A program made the translations under genes and the position numbers. A stretch of DNA of 64,000 bases from Neomelitea salexigens DSM 19753 (GTDB taxonomy: Bacteria > Pseudomonadota > Gammaproteobacteria > Pseudomonadales > Spongiibacteraceae). The notes beneath the pieces are model-generated. The model had not been told where the DNA came from. It searched no databases and was given only the letters and a program-made list of their open reading frames with translations. This document shows positions 8,994 to 18,593 of this stretch, piece by piece (the stretch's first letter is position 1; every line of letters begins with the position of its first letter). The stretch spans positions 1 to 64,000 of the forward strand of contig NZ_AULP01000010.1 in assembly GCF_000422345.1 (NCBI RefSeq), written 5' to 3'.

Positions 8994-9824
8994 ATGCAGC
9001 TACGCTTTACCAAAATGCATGGCCTGGGCAATGATTTCGTGGTTGTCGATCTCATTACCCAGCGCTTCAAGCTCAAGCCCCACCACGTTCGCAAAATTGC
9101 CGACCGCCATTTTGGCATTGGTTGCGACCAGGTATTGGCGGTGGAGATCCCCACCCAACCGGAGGTGGATTTCCGCTATCGAATCTACAACGCCGAGGGC
9201 AGCGAGGTGGAACAGTGCGGCAACGGCGCACGCTGCTTTGCACGCTTTGTGCGCGACAAGCGCCTGACCGGCAAACCGCGAATTCGCGTGGAAACCCTCG
9301 CCGGTATCATCGAACTGGAAATTACCGAAAACCGCGAAGTGCACGTTGATATGGGCGCGCCGGTGTTAAGCCCTGCGGACATTCCCTTCGACGCGGCCGA
9401 GCAGGCCACAGACTACGCGCTGGAGATCGACGGCCAGACCTGGCAGGTCGGCGCCGTATCGATGGGCAACCCCCATGTGGTGTTGCCCGTGGAGAATGTC
9501 GACACCGCGCCCGTAGCGCGCGTTGGCCCCATTGCCGAGAGTCACCCGCGCTTTCCCCAGCGCGTCAACGTTGGCTTTATGCAAGTTGTCGACCGCCGAA
9601 ATATCCGCCTGCGCGTCTTTGAACGCGGTGTAGGCGAAACCCTGGCCTGTGGCACTGGCGCCTGCGCGGCCGTTGTCGCCGGTATTGTGCAGGGCCGGCT
9701 CGATAATCAGGTGAATGTCACATTGCCGGGCGGCAAGCTCAGCATCGACTGGCCGGGGCCCGGGCAGCCCGTTATTATGACGGGGCCCGCGACCACGGTC
9801 TTTGAAGGGCAAATTCAGCTTTAG
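8994..9824 (+). CDS. dapF: Diaminopimelate epimerase
   Basis: Converts LL- to meso-diaminopimelate, needed for peptidoglycan and lysine. The 276 residues show the two-fold fold with the catalytic cysteines in EQCGNGARC (Cys75) and in [10 protein letters not shown] near the C-terminus; GNPHVV and FERGVGET are also conserved. The start has a clear AGGA six bases upstream. It follows lysA by 83 bases and precedes the DUF484 gene by 32, so all three are likely one transcript. Confidence 0.97.
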   Translation: MQLRFTKMHGLGNDFVVVDLITQRFKLKPHHVRKIADRHFGIGCDQVLAVEIPTQPEVDFRYRIYNAEGSEVEQCGNGARCFARFVRDKRLTGKPRIRVETLAGIIELEITENREVHVDMGAPVLSPADIPFDAAEQATDYALEIDGQTWQVGAVSMGNPHVVLPVENVDTAPVARVGPIAESHPRFPQRVNVGFMQVVDRRNIRLRVFERGVGETLACGTGACAAVVAGIVQGRLDNQVNVTLPGGKLSIDWPGPGQPVIMTGPATTVFEGQIQL

Positions 9825-9856
9825 CAGCATGCCACCAGCAATAATAAGGATGCACT

Positions 9857-10564
9857 GTGGACACAGCCAAACCTAAAGAAGACGGTCTCCCCAGCGAAGA
9901 CGATGTTGCGCGCTATCTGCGAAACCACCCCGGTTTCTTTTTGCAGAACGAAGACATTCTGGCCGAGTTAAAGCTGGCCCATCACAGCGGTAAAGCCGTC
10001 AGTTTGCTGGAGCGCCAAGTGGAAGTGTTGCGCGAACGCAATATGGATATGCGCTCACGCATGAGCAACCTATTGGATAACGCCCAGCACAACGACGTAA
10101 TTTTTGAGCGCAGCAAGGCGCTGATTCTCGGTATGCTGGAAGCCCGTCGGCCGGAAGAATTGAGCAACACCCTGTGCCGCCGCCTGGTGAATGATTTCGA
10201 TATGATCGACTACGCCAGCCTGACCTTATTCGGCGACCCATCCAAAATGGGCAACGCACAACTGCGGGTGGTCAGCCCGGAAACCGCCCAGCAACATATC
10301 GGCAGCTTGTTGCGCGGCGGCAAGGGCGTGTGCGGAGTATTGCGCGGAGAGGAGTTAAGCTTTCTGTTTGGCAAACACGCCGACCACATCGGCTCGGCGG
10401 CGCTGATCCCCATTAAACCGGGGAATATCGACGGCGTGCTGGCCATCGCCAGCAAGGACCCACAACATTTCAAATCCAGCATGGGCACCCTGTTCCTCGA
10501 TTACATTGCCGAGGTAATCAACCGGGTATTACCGAAACTGATGCGCGGCCCGTTTATTAGCTAA
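9857..10564 (+). CDS. DUF484 family protein (GAF-like fold)
   Basis: The 235-residue protein starts with GTG behind AAGGA. The N-terminus DDVARYLRNHPGFFLQN is the hallmark opening of DUF484, followed by a coiled-coil-like helix (SLLERQVEVLRERNMDMRSRMSNLL) and a GAF-like domain. The molecular role is not established; in Pseudomonas and E. coli relatives the gene sits between dapF and xerC. Here xerC does not follow: REP elements and the inverted heme operon come instead, implying a rearrangement break just after this gene. Confidence 0.9.
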   Translation: MDTAKPKEDGLPSEDDVARYLRNHPGFFLQNEDILAELKLAHHSGKAVSLLERQVEVLRERNMDMRSRMSNLLDNAQHNDVIFERSKALILGMLEARRPEELSNTLCRRLVNDFDMIDYASLTLFGDPSKMGNAQLRVVSPETAQQHIGSLLRGGKGVCGVLRGEELSFLFGKHADHIGSAALIPIKPGNIDGVLAIASKDPQHFKSSMGTLFLDYIAEVINRVLPKLMRGPFIS

Positions 10565-10768
10565 GAATCGCGGTCAGGCCCGCTCCTACGCGCCCGACTG
10601 CGAAGTGGTGTTTTTGTAGGAGCGACTTTAGTCGCGAAGATTCGGAGTACTGAACCACATTCGGCAGCACGTATAGCAATGCGCATTTTTCGGAGCCTCA
10701 ATCGCGGTTGACAGCGTGCCCCGCGACCGCAGGTAGTGCTTTGGGTAAACCGCTCCTACTACTGCTGC
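10565..10768. repeat. REP cluster between the DUF484 gene and the heme operon
   Basis: Contains an inverted REP (CGCGGTCAGGCCCGCTCCTACG, 10569-10590), a direct REP (GTAGGAGCGACTTTAGTCGCG, from 10616), the spacer AACCACATTCGGCAGCACG, which is the inverse of the spacer in the 294-bp array, and a composite block at 10703-10760 ending in AAACCGCTCCTACT. The last block recurs near 34519-34580. No gene is seen. The hairpins could act as a shared 3' end for the two convergent transcription units. Confidence 0.8.
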
Positions 10769-11077
10769 CTACTTATCAAGCTTTTTCAAAAATACCTGCA
10801 CTTCGCGCTCGGTTTGTTTATCTCCCTTGCGCTCGGCGGCTTGCAGGGCCTGCTGCCAGGCCGCGCGGGCTGCGGCGACGTCGCCAAGCTGCTGGTGTGC
10901 GCGGCCAAGCAGTTTCCAAGCCGCCGAGTAATCGGCGTCCTGCTCCACACAGCACTGCAAATGTTCAGCCGCTTCAGCGGGCTGTTTGTCATCGAGCAAG
11001 GCTTTACCCAAACCGAACCGCAGCATGGCGCTGTCTTGGCCCCGCGCCAGCATTTTGCGCAGCGCATCGATATTCAT
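10769..11077 (-). CDS. Small TPR-repeat protein downstream of hemY
   Basis: A 102-residue protein of helical repeats: LRFGLGKALLDDKQPAEAAEHLQCCVEQ and DYSAAWKLLGRAHQQLGDVAAARAAWQQALQAAERKGD fit two tetratricopeptide units plus a capping helix. The start ATG overlaps the end of hemY by four bases, so the two are translationally coupled. There is no signal peptide, so it is probably cytoplasmic or associated with the membrane-anchored HemY, itself a TPR protein. Similar small TPR genes sit at this place in other gammaproteobacteria, but no function is known. A detached C-terminal part of HemY is an alternative reading, though HemY here already has normal length. Confidence 0.8.
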   Translation of the reverse strand: MNIDALRKMLARGQDSAMLRFGLGKALLDDKQPAEAAEHLQCCVEQDADYSAAWKLLGRAHQQLGDVAAARAAWQQALQAAERKGDKQTEREVQVFLKKLDK

Positions 11078-12291
11078 GACTGGTGGCTCAAGTGCGGCAT
11101 CGGCAAATCCGGCAATTGCTGCCCCTGCAAAAGCAGCCCCTCGCGCAGCATCGACGCCGCTAGTTCGGCTTCACCGAGATGCTCCAGCAAGCGCGATAAT
11201 TCAAAGCACACCGTCGCCGAGGGCGCGATGCTGTGGGCGCTTTCCAGGTATTCTCGCGCTTTGCCCCACAGCTCATTGCGCAGGCAGATACGCGCCAGCG
11301 CCAGCAGCAGCTGAGGGTTGTTAGGCTGCTCTTTCAGCCATGACTCGGCAATGCGCAGCTGTCGGGCGGGGTCGTCATTGATCGCCGCAAACAACAACAC
11401 CAGCTCGTCGCGCCACTGCTGTTTAATGGCAGCACGAACTAATTTACTGGCCTCGCTGCTGCGCCCCAGCGACAGCAGCGCCGGCACCATGTCTTCCAGC
11501 AGTTCACTGCGGAAGTGGCTGTTTCGCCCCAGCTGCTGCCACCATTTTAGCAGCGGCTCGGCATCGCCACCGTGGCGCAATCGCAGCAATTGGCCGCGCA
11601 GGGCTTCTAGCTCCAGCTCTCGCCGCGCCGATTCCTGAAGCAATTTCCGCTTGTTCAATTCTGGCAATAACGCCAATAACTCTTGCCAATCACCCAGGCC
11701 ACGATAGGCCCGCGCAAGCAGCAACAGCGTTGTAGGCTGGCGCTCGGCACTTTTGCCCAAACGGTTTAGGGTCGCCAGCGCCTCTTCCAACTGGCCGTTA
11801 TCAATTTGCAGCTCCGCCTGCGTCAGGGCCGCAGCCAACCCCGCTTGGGCACCACAGTTCTTTGCCTGACTCAGTGCCTGGAGCGCGCCACGCTCATCGC
11901 CCAGGCGCTGGCAAGCACGCGCCGCCAGTAAATAATTAATCAACGGTTTGTCGCTGCTGGCACTCGACAGCAGCAAGCGTTTTGCCTGTAACCAGTTGCC
12001 CTCGGTGTAGGCGATAACACCGCGATGGCTGCGCTGCCGTTCGCGCTGCAGGCGCCGCTGGCCGCGCAGAGCGCCCAACTTATCAGACAGGCGCGCGCTG
12101 CGGCGCAACAGGCTGAACAGCAACCACACCAAAAACAAGAATATCGCCAGTAGTGCCAACGCCACCCACAGGGTCATTTCGACCGTCGTGTTGCCGTAGG
12201 CCAGCAGCACATAGCCGCTGTCGTATTGAATCGCCACTGCAATCGCAGCAGCAGCGGCCAGCGCAAACAGTGCTGCGAGGAATACAATCAT
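11074..12291 (-). CDS. hemY: HemY-like membrane protein of the heme operon
   Basis: The 405 residues begin with two transmembrane segments (about 1-25 and 39-62), followed by a basic linker (RRSARLSDKLGALRGQRRLQRERQRSHRG) and a long TPR-type helical domain, the standard gammaproteobacterial HemY layout. It is not the Gram-positive protoporphyrinogen oxidase of the same name; its role in tetrapyrrole synthesis is suspected from the operon only. ATG overlaps the hemX stop by four bases and its own stop overlaps the next TPR gene by four, indicating tight coupling. Confidence 0.9.
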   Translation of the reverse strand: MIVFLAALFALAAAAAIAVAIQYDSGYVLLAYGNTTVEMTLWVALALLAIFLFLVWLLFSLLRRSARLSDKLGALRGQRRLQRERQRSHRGVIAYTEGNWLQAKRLLLSSASSDKPLINYLLAARACQRLGDERGALQALSQAKNCGAQAGLAAALTQAELQIDNGQLEEALATLNRLGKSAERQPTTLLLLARAYRGLGDWQELLALLPELNKRKLLQESARRELELEALRGQLLRLRHGGDAEPLLKWWQQLGRNSHFRSELLEDMVPALLSLGRSSEASKLVRAAIKQQWRDELVLLFAAINDDPARQLRIAESWLKEQPNNPQLLLALARICLRNELWGKAREYLESAHSIAPSATVCFELSRLLEHLGEAELAASMLREGLLLQGQQLPDLPMPHLSHQS

Positions 12292-13400
12292 TGGCCCACC
12301 TCACGCTGCCAGCGGCGGGTTTTGCTGTAGTCCTTTAAGGCGCGCAGCGAGCTGGAAATATCCGGGCGCTCAGCGCGGATCTCTGCCGCACGCAATTCTT
12401 CCAACGCCTCTGCCAACGCCTGACTGCCATCATTCAGCGGGTAGTAGCGCTCCAGCCATGCCAGCGCCTTATCCAGCGAACGGCGGTACAAGGCGGGGCG
12501 CTCTGCCAGCAACGCCAATTGCGCCTGCTCCAACATCATCCGCAAACTGGCGCGTAGGGCGGTCGCCTGCTCCGGCGCCAACTCGGCTTTGAATTTTTCA
12601 TCGTGCTGACGAATGCGCACATAGCTGCGCAACTTCGCCCAAGCGCGTTCAAAGCCTGCTTTCAAACCTTCCTGCCAAGAGGCGTCCCTCGCTGGCTGTG
12701 GCTCGGGCTGGTAACTGGGGGCCTCGTAAACCGCCAGCTCTTCAGCCGCTTCGGCCAAGCCCTGAAGCTGCAGGTATGCACCTTCCAGGTCAAAATTGGA
12801 ACTGCTCTGTAGCGCCGCTAGCTCCACCGCCAGGGCTTCTCTCACCGGGTACAACGCCGGATCGTCCAGCTCGCGCAAAATAGCATCGGCGCTGGCTAAC
12901 AACTGCGCTGCGGCGCGACTGTCGCCACTGAGCTGCAAGCGTTGATTGGCAAGGCGCAATAAATACTCCGCTTCAGCCAACAGCCAGTCATTGCGGTCGA
13001 CCGAACTGAGGCTTTGTACTTTGTCGCTCAGCTGTTGAATTTGTCGCTGAACAACCGCGCGCTGCTGGTCCAGGGCACTATCGAGTTCCGTTAAACGCTC
13101 ACGCTGGCGGTCCAACGCCGTCAAGCTGGCCTGGCCGCGCTGATCGAGGTCCTGCAGCTGGGCGCTTATTTCACTGAGAAATTGTTTGTCTTGCTGCTGG
13201 CTTAAGTAAATAAGGTGATAATACAGCCAAGCGGCGGCGGCCAACGCCACCAGCGATACCAGTAAGGCCAATGCTGCAATGACGCCACCCTTGCCAGACT
13301 TGCTCTTGGCAGCGGGTGTTTTTTGCGACGGCGTTGAAGGGGGTGGGGTGTCGTTGGCGGTTACCGCCACGTCCTTGTTGTCATTTTTGGTTTCCGACAT
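12288..13400 (-). CDS. hemX: HemX-family protein (uroporphyrinogen-III C-methyltransferase-like, inactive type)
   Basis: A 370-residue protein with a Pro/Ser/Thr/Lys-rich cytoplasmic N-terminus, one transmembrane helix (about residues 38-63, GVIAALALLVSLVALAAAAW) and a long periplasmic coiled-coil region rich in Q, L, R and E (QDLDQRGQASLTALDRQRERLTEL onwards). This is the gammaproteobacterial HemX pattern. It lacks the SAM-binding motifs of true CobA/CysG methyltransferases, so the frequent methyltransferase label is probably wrong. It overlaps hemD by 20 bases and hemY by four. Confidence 0.88.
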   Translation of the reverse strand: MSETKNDNKDVAVTANDTPPPSTPSQKTPAAKSKSGKGGVIAALALLVSLVALAAAAWLYYHLIYLSQQQDKQFLSEISAQLQDLDQRGQASLTALDRQRERLTELDSALDQQRAVVQRQIQQLSDKVQSLSSVDRNDWLLAEAEYLLRLANQRLQLSGDSRAAAQLLASADAILRELDDPALYPVREALAVELAALQSSSNFDLEGAYLQLQGLAEAAEELAVYEAPSYQPEPQPARDASWQEGLKAGFERAWAKLRSYVRIRQHDEKFKAELAPEQATALRASLRMMLEQAQLALLAERPALYRRSLDKALAWLERYYPLNDGSQALAEALEELRAAEIRAERPDISSSLRALKDYSKTRRWQREVGQ

Positions 13401-14202
13401 TGCGTTCTCTCTGCCACGTTTTTATCGCCGCCAGCGTTGCCGCTGTGCCGGCATTTTCTGCAATAAGGGTACACCTAAAACCGAGTTCATGGGCCAATTG
13501 CTGCACCCGCGCACTGGGTAAAACCAAGCAATATTCGTCGCGGCGTTCGGCAGCAATGCGCTCGGCAAACTGCTGTAAGGTCTCGCCACTGTTCAGACAG
13601 ACTAATTGAATGGATGCGGAGTCCAACTGTGCCTGCAAATCATCGGCGGCCAAATCTGGCCCACAACGCTGATAGCATTCAGCATAGTCTACCCGCGCGT
13701 TGCGTTCACGGAGTTTTTGCGCCAACTGCTCGCGGCCACCGCAGCCGCGAACAATTAAGACCCGCTGCCCCGCAACCGCGTTAAACGCCGAGCTGGCCAG
13801 CAAGCTATCGCTGTCCATCGCGCCGCCTTGTTGCGCGTCCAAGGGCGTAAGCGCGCCGGCAGGCCACGGCCAGTCATGTAGCGCTTTGGCCGTGGCAGCG
13901 CCGATGGCGTGACAGCGCACCCCCAGCGGGTACTGCGGCCATAGCTCATCGATCAAGGCCATTCCGCAGGCCACAGCGTTCACGCTGATGAAAATTATGT
14001 GCTGGTAGCGATCCAGATCCAATAGGCAGCGGCGCGCGTGCTGATAGCGCTCGTCGTTTTCAGCCAGGGGAACGATGCGCAGCAGCGGTTGCACCCAGAC
14101 CTGGGCGCCAGCGGCAACCAGGGCACTTCGCAATTCTTCGTTTCGGCCCTCGGGCCGGGTGATAAGAATGCGCAGGCCCTGTAGATCAGTGCTGCTGGTC
14201 AC
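13381..14202 (-). CDS. hemD: Uroporphyrinogen-III synthase
   Basis: Closes and inverts ring D of hydroxymethylbilane to give uroporphyrinogen III. The 273-residue protein has the family pattern [36 protein letters not shown] at the start, followed by [11 protein letters not shown] and [32 protein letters not shown]; the sequence is weakly conserved, as usual for HemD. I chose the GTG at 14202, which overlaps the hemC stop by 17 bases and puts [10 protein letters not shown] at residue 8; a start further upstream would lie inside hemC. Confidence 0.92.
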   Translation of the reverse strand: MTSSTDLQGLRILITRPEGRNEELRSALVAAGAQVWVQPLLRIVPLAENDERYQHARRCLLDLDRYQHIIFISVNAVACGMALIDELWPQYPLGVRCHAIGAATAKALHDWPWPAGALTPLDAQQGGAMDSDSLLASSAFNAVAGQRVLIVRGCGGREQLAQKLRERNARVDYAECYQRCGPDLAADDLQAQLDSASIQLVCLNSGETLQQFAERIAAERRDEYCLVLPSARVQQLAHELGFRCTLIAENAGTAATLAAIKTWQRERNVGNQK

Positions 14203-15142
14203 CGTAAACCGCCGCCAAAATATCACCCGCACCCTGAGCCAGCAGTGCCTCGGCAACGGCCACACCAAGGGCCTCGGGGTCGGCCGCCGGTGCGGTTAAT
14301 TCTGCGCGCAACACGCGGCTGCCATCGGGCTCGCCCACCAGCGCACGCAGCCACAAGTGGTCGTCGCGGCTGTCGTCTGTAATGGCATAACCGGCAATCG
14401 GCACTTGGCAGCCGCCTTGTAAGCGCGTGTTCATGGCGCGTTCGGCCATCACTTTGGCCGCGCTGTCTGGGTCGTGCAGCGGCGCCAGCAGTTCACGTAC
14501 CCAGTTGTCGTCCAAGCGGGTTTCGACGCCCACCGCACCCTGACCGCAGGCGGGCAGGCTGTCTTCAACATTCATAAAGGAGGCGATCCGCTGCTGAAGT
14601 TCCAGGCGAATCAAACCGGCTGAGGCCAAAATAATGGCATCGAACTCGCCGTCGTCTAACTTGCGCAGGCGGGTTTGCACGTTGCCGCGCAGACTACTGA
14701 TCTGCAGGTCGGGGCGCCGGGCGCGCAACTGGCACTCGCGGCGCAGGCTGCTGGTGCCCACTCTCGCCCCTTGCGGCAGGGCGTCGACATCGGCGTAATG
14801 GTTGCTGACAAACGCATCGCGGGGATCTTCACGCTCGCAGATAATCGCCAGCCCCAGCCCTTCGGGAAATTCCATCGGCACATCTTTCATCGAGTGCACG
14901 GCAATATCCGCTCGGCCATCGAGCAGCGCCTGTTCGAGCTCTTTGACGAACAGCGCCTTGCCGCCAATTTTCGACAGCGGCGAGTCCAGCAGCTGGTCGC
15001 CGCGAGTGGTCATGCCAAGCAGCTCAACCTGCAGCCCCGGGTGGCAGGCTTCCAAGCGAGCTTTGATGTATTCCGCCTGCCAGAGAGCAAGCAGACTTTC
15101 GCGGGTGGCAATGCGCAGCGTGCGCGAGGGCTGTTCAGACAT
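14186..15142 (-). CDS. hemC: Hydroxymethylbilane synthase (porphobilinogen deaminase)
   Basis: Joins four porphobilinogens into hydroxymethylbilane. The 318 residues start [20 protein letters not shown]. They contain the active-site loop [22 protein letters not shown] with the substrate-binding arginines, and [13 protein letters not shown] with the Cys that carries the dipyrromethane cofactor. It is the first gene of the minus-strand hemC-hemD-hemX-hemY unit; its order and proximity to argH match Pseudomonas, although the algZ/algR genes found there are missing. Confidence 0.97.
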   Translation of the reverse strand: MSEQPSRTLRIATRESLLALWQAEYIKARLEACHPGLQVELLGMTTRGDQLLDSPLSKIGGKALFVKELEQALLDGRADIAVHSMKDVPMEFPEGLGLAIICEREDPRDAFVSNHYADVDALPQGARVGTSSLRRECQLRARRPDLQISSLRGNVQTRLRKLDDGEFDAIILASAGLIRLELQQRIASFMNVEDSLPACGQGAVGVETRLDDNWVRELLAPLHDPDSAAKVMAERAMNTRLQGGCQVPIAGYAITDDSRDDHLWLRALVGEPDGSRVLRAELTAPAADPEALGVAVAEALLAQGAGDILAAVYGDQQH

Positions 15143-15226
15143 GATTAGCGTGGGTCCGTGTAAAGCATCAGCGCCGTATCATACGCCAGCCGCCTGACAG
15201 ACTAAACCGCCCAACTCATCAGCGCG

Positions 15227-16840
15227 TCAGTTTGGCGCAAATGCCGTCCAGCCGTTCATCCAGGTGCTGGCGCTACCCGGCCGCACCGCGCCGAGATAGT
15301 TGGCGCCCTGATCCCAAAATTCCCCTTCGGGAACCGCGACAGCCCCCTGCCCGGCGGGAGACTTACTGCCAATGCGAAAATCGGGAAAGCGCACTGGGTC
15401 AACCGGCACACTGAACTCTGGTGAGATGTCGCGGCGTGCCAGCGAGGCGAAATATGCCGCTTCATCAAAGCCGCCGTCGTCGTCTTGCTTGCCGAGTTCT
15501 TCAATAAAGTGACTGCGACCATCGCGACCATTGTTATACAGCAGCAGGCCACCAAAGCTCATCATTCCCGTCGATAGCCGGCTGGCACTGACGCGCCCTT
15601 TGATATCAATAGCTTCACCGGAGAATCCGCTGATAATCATATTGTGAAAATGGCCGCCGGTGCCGCGCCGCAGGGTCATGGCGCGCTGGTATTTATCGTC
15701 GCTGTTAAGCGAAAGCAGCGTTACATTGTAGAACTGAGGCTCCGAGATCGGCTGGGCATCTTCGCGGCCATTGCGGTTGTCGGCCTCGATGGCATTGTCA
15801 CCCATGCCCGGATACTGCAGCACCTGCAGAAACTGCACGCGGCCGCGCCAACCCATATCCCAGTCCAGTGAGTCATCGGCGGCGGCGCTAATCAGGATGT
15901 GCTTCATATCCACCGTGCCGCCAAAAATCTCTATGCCGTCGTCGGAAGCGCGATGCACCTGCACGTGGCGCACAATGGTATTACTGCCGCAGCCTCCCAG
16001 CGTTAAGCCATTGAGTTCGTTATTGGCATACACCTCATACCCCGCGAACTCCACACGCACAAATTCCAGCACGCCGCAGTTATCGCGACTGTCGACACCG
16101 CCGAACATCCCTCGCGTATCGCTGGTCGGCACTCCTTCTACCTGAGCGTCCAGGGTATTTACCGGCGCATTGCCAAGCAGCACCAAACCGCCCCAGTCGC
16201 CGGCCTTGCGCCCACCTTCGGGCTGCGCACTGGTAAAGACAATCGGCGCATCGGCGCGACCGCGCGCCATAATTTGGCCATCGCGGGTGACCACCAGGGC
16301 GCTACCGGGCTGGCCTCGCACCACCGCACCAGGTTCGATCGTTAGCGTGGCAGCGGCCTCAACATAGACAATGTCGTCGAGAATCCAGGTTTTATCCGCC
16401 GTCCACACGTGATCGCCGTGCAGGGAGCCGCTGACAAGCTGCTCGTGTCCGCGCCCCAATAGCCACCACAGCGATGCGGCAAGCAACAGCGCGGGCAGCA
16501 GCAACCACAGCCACCAGCGCCGGGAACGCACGGCCTCTTCGGCTGGCTGCTGCGACTGCCAGTCCATCATCTCGGCAATGTCGGGGTTGACGGCTTTGCG
16601 CGAGTGCTGGGAGGCACGCAGCTCGCCATCGGTGTTGATCACTCTGAGGCTGCGCCCAAGGTCACGCATTTCTCGATGACGGCTCATCGCCGCTTCGTTG
16701 ATCAGCTCGCGACGGTAATCCGAGTCGCGCAGCAAGGTGTCAAAATGAATACTTCGGCCGTCCTGGGCCTGCTCAAAAGCAGCTTTTAGTTGCCACAATT
16801 GCTCCACTAATTTGGCGCGCGGCGCAGTCGCCTGGGTCAT
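15227..16840 (-). CDS. Membrane-anchored protein with periplasmic beta-helix domain and cytoplasmic N-terminal domain
   Basis: The 537-residue protein is not a known enzyme. Residues 1-105 are charged and helical (VEQLWQLKAAFEQAQ; RDSDYRRELINEAAMSRHREMRDLGRS) and, by the positive-inside rule (RSRRWW before the helix), cytoplasmic. One transmembrane helix spans about 109-128. The rest resembles right-handed beta-helix repeat proteins: WILDDIVYVEAAATLTIEPGAVVRGQ, GGLVLLGNAPVNT, VEGVPTSDTRGMFGG, NELNGLTLGGCG and DDGIEIFGGTVDMKH. Such domains usually occur in secreted or lipid-anchored proteins of Bacteroidetes and Shewanella; the signal-anchor fusion to a cytosolic domain is unusual. It sits between hemC and argH, transcribed with the heme operon direction but 84 bases upstream of hemC. 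Confidence 0.7.
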   Translation of the reverse strand: MTQATAPRAKLVEQLWQLKAAFEQAQDGRSIHFDTLLRDSDYRRELINEAAMSRHREMRDLGRSLRVINTDGELRASQHSRKAVNPDIAEMMDWQSQQPAEEAVRSRRWWLWLLLPALLLAASLWWLLGRGHEQLVSGSLHGDHVWTADKTWILDDIVYVEAAATLTIEPGAVVRGQPGSALVVTRDGQIMARGRADAPIVFTSAQPEGGRKAGDWGGLVLLGNAPVNTLDAQVEGVPTSDTRGMFGGVDSRDNCGVLEFVRVEFAGYEVYANNELNGLTLGGCGSNTIVRHVQVHRASDDGIEIFGGTVDMKHILISAAADDSLDWDMGWRGRVQFLQVLQYPGMGDNAIEADNRNGREDAQPISEPQFYNVTLLSLNSDDKYQRAMTLRRGTGGHFHNMIISGFSGEAIDIKGRVSASRLSTGMMSFGGLLLYNNGRDGRSHFIEELGKQDDDGGFDEAAYFASLARRDISPEFSVPVDPVRFPDFRIGSKSPAGQGAVAVPEGEFWDQGANYLGAVRPGSASTWMNGWTAFAPN

Positions 16841-17029
16841 GGCGGTTCCTTACTTCACAGGAGTTTTCGGCACGCGAAATTATGGCCACGCTATATTACA
16901 TAAACGTTACAGCGGTGAGCGGCAGCCCCGGCGCAGGCAGCCAGCGAGAGCGCGGTAATTTCTGCTATACTCTGCCGCTTTTCCGATGGGCTGCCCGCGC
17001 AGCGCCCAATGACACAGGACCCGTTTGCA

Positions 17030-18427
17030 ATGAGTGACAAAGAGCCGGCTATCAAACCTTGGGGTGGGCGTTTCAGCGAGGCCACCGACCAGTTTGTTGA
17101 GCGCTTCACCGCGTCGGTGAGCTTTGACCAACGCCTCTACCATCACGACATCAACGGCTCGCTGGCCCACGCGGCCATGCTGGCTAAAGTCGGCGTACTC
17201 AGCGAGGACGAGCTCAAGCAGATCCAAACCGGCCTGGAAGAAATTCGCAGCGAAATTGAAGCGGGCGAATTCAATTGGTCGGTAAGCCTTGAAGACGTGC
17301 ACATGAATATTGAAGCGCGCCTCACCGACAAGATCGGCATTACCGGCAAGAAGCTACACACTGGCCGCTCGCGCAATGACCAGGTCGCCACCGATATTCG
17401 CCTGTACCTGCGCGACGAGATTGGCAGTATCTGCAGCGAAATCACCCGCCTACAAGAAGGCCTGGTGGCACTGGCGCGCCGCGAAGCCGACACCATCATG
17501 CCCGGCTTTACTCACCTGCAAACTGCCCAGCCCGTGAGCTTTGGCCACCACATGCTGGCCTGGAATGAAATGCTGGAGCGCGACTTTGGCCGCCTGCAAG
17601 ACTGCGCCGCGCGCCTGAATCAAAGCCCGCTTGGCGCCGCCGCACTGGCCGGCACCACCTACCCCATCGACCGCGAATACAGCGCACAGCTGTTGGGCTT
17701 TGACCGCCCTACCGAGAATTCCCTGGACTCGGTGAGCGACCGCGACTTCGCCATTGAATTTGCCGCCGCTGGCAGCCTGATCATGACCCACCTGTCGCGC
17801 TTCAGTGAAGAACTGGTGTTGTGGACCTCGGCGCAATTTAATTTTATCGACCTGCCCGACCGCTTCTGCACCGGCTCCTCGATTATGCCGCAGAAGAAAA
17901 ACCCCGATGTGCCCGAGCTGATTCGCGGCAAAGTCGGCCGCGTTAACGGTCACCTGATCAGCCTGCTCACGCTGATGAAGTCGCAGCCGCTGGCCTACAA
18001 CAAAGACAATCAGGAAGATAAAGAGCCGCTGTTCGATGTGATCGACACCTTAAAAGACAGCCTCAAAGCCTACGCCGATATGGTGCCCGCCATTACCGTG
18101 AATGCCGAGGTTACCCGCGAAGCCGCGATGCGCGGTTTCTCTACGGCGACCGATTTGGCCGACTACCTGGTGCGCAAAGGCCTGCCCTTCCGCGACGCCC
18201 ACGAAGTGGTTGGCAAGTCAGTGGCCTACGGTATTGCGCAAAACAAGGACCTGTCTGAAATGAGCCTGGAAGAGCTGCAGCAGTTCAGTGCCGACATTGC
18301 AGACGACGTCTTTGAGGTGCTCACCCTGGAAGGCTCTATCAACGCCCGCAACCATATTGGCGGCACCGCACCTGCGCAGGTGCGCGCCGCCGCTGATCGC
18401 GCTGAAGCCCGACTGCAACAGCGCTAA
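17030..18427 (+). CDS. argH: Argininosuccinate lyase
   Basis: Last step of arginine synthesis, splitting argininosuccinate to arginine and fumarate. The 465-residue protein has WGGRFSE at the N-terminus, [25 protein letters not shown] and the superfamily signature [12 protein letters not shown] with the mobile catalytic serine. I chose ATG 17030 (MSDKEP), with AGGA about ten bases upstream; ATG 17009 would add seven residues. It is divergent from the beta-helix protein gene and the heme operon. A GC hairpin follows the stop. Confidence 0.97.
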   Translation: MSDKEPAIKPWGGRFSEATDQFVERFTASVSFDQRLYHHDINGSLAHAAMLAKVGVLSEDELKQIQTGLEEIRSEIEAGEFNWSVSLEDVHMNIEARLTDKIGITGKKLHTGRSRNDQVATDIRLYLRDEIGSICSEITRLQEGLVALARREADTIMPGFTHLQTAQPVSFGHHMLAWNEMLERDFGRLQDCAARLNQSPLGAAALAGTTYPIDREYSAQLLGFDRPTENSLDSVSDRDFAIEFAAAGSLIMTHLSRFSEELVLWTSAQFNFIDLPDRFCTGSSIMPQKKNPDVPELIRGKVGRVNGHLISLLTLMKSQPLAYNKDNQEDKEPLFDVIDTLKDSLKAYADMVPAITVNAEVTREAAMRGFSTATDLADYLVRKGLPFRDAHEVVGKSVAYGIAQNKDLSEMSLEELQQFSADIADDVFEVLTLEGSINARNHIGGTAPAQVRAAADRAEARLQQR

Positions 18428-18434
18428 GTCTGTC

Positions 18435-18453
18435 GGCGGGCATCCTGCCCGCC
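18435..18453 (+). terminator. GC-rich hairpin after argH, weak terminator candidate
   Basis: GGCGGGCA, loop TCC, TGCCCGCC: an eight-base perfect stem seven bases after the argH stop. The downstream tail is not a clean T-run, so it may act as an RNA-stabilising or Rho-assisted end rather than a strong intrinsic terminator. Confidence 0.45.
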
Positions 18454-18593
18454 GCGATTCCCCACTTCTTTAAAAATTCTTATCCACTGCCGCGAGGGAT
18501 TTCTCTCGCTGCGGTGTTACATTACTACTGCCCGCGACACATCCATCTCTTCATCTCGGGCGTAGCACACCAGGAATGACAGGAGTCTTCACC

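Noticed and set aside
12288-13400. HemX as an active uroporphyrinogen-III methyltransferase
   Set aside because: Membrane coiled-coil protein with no SAM-binding motifs; the label is a database habit.
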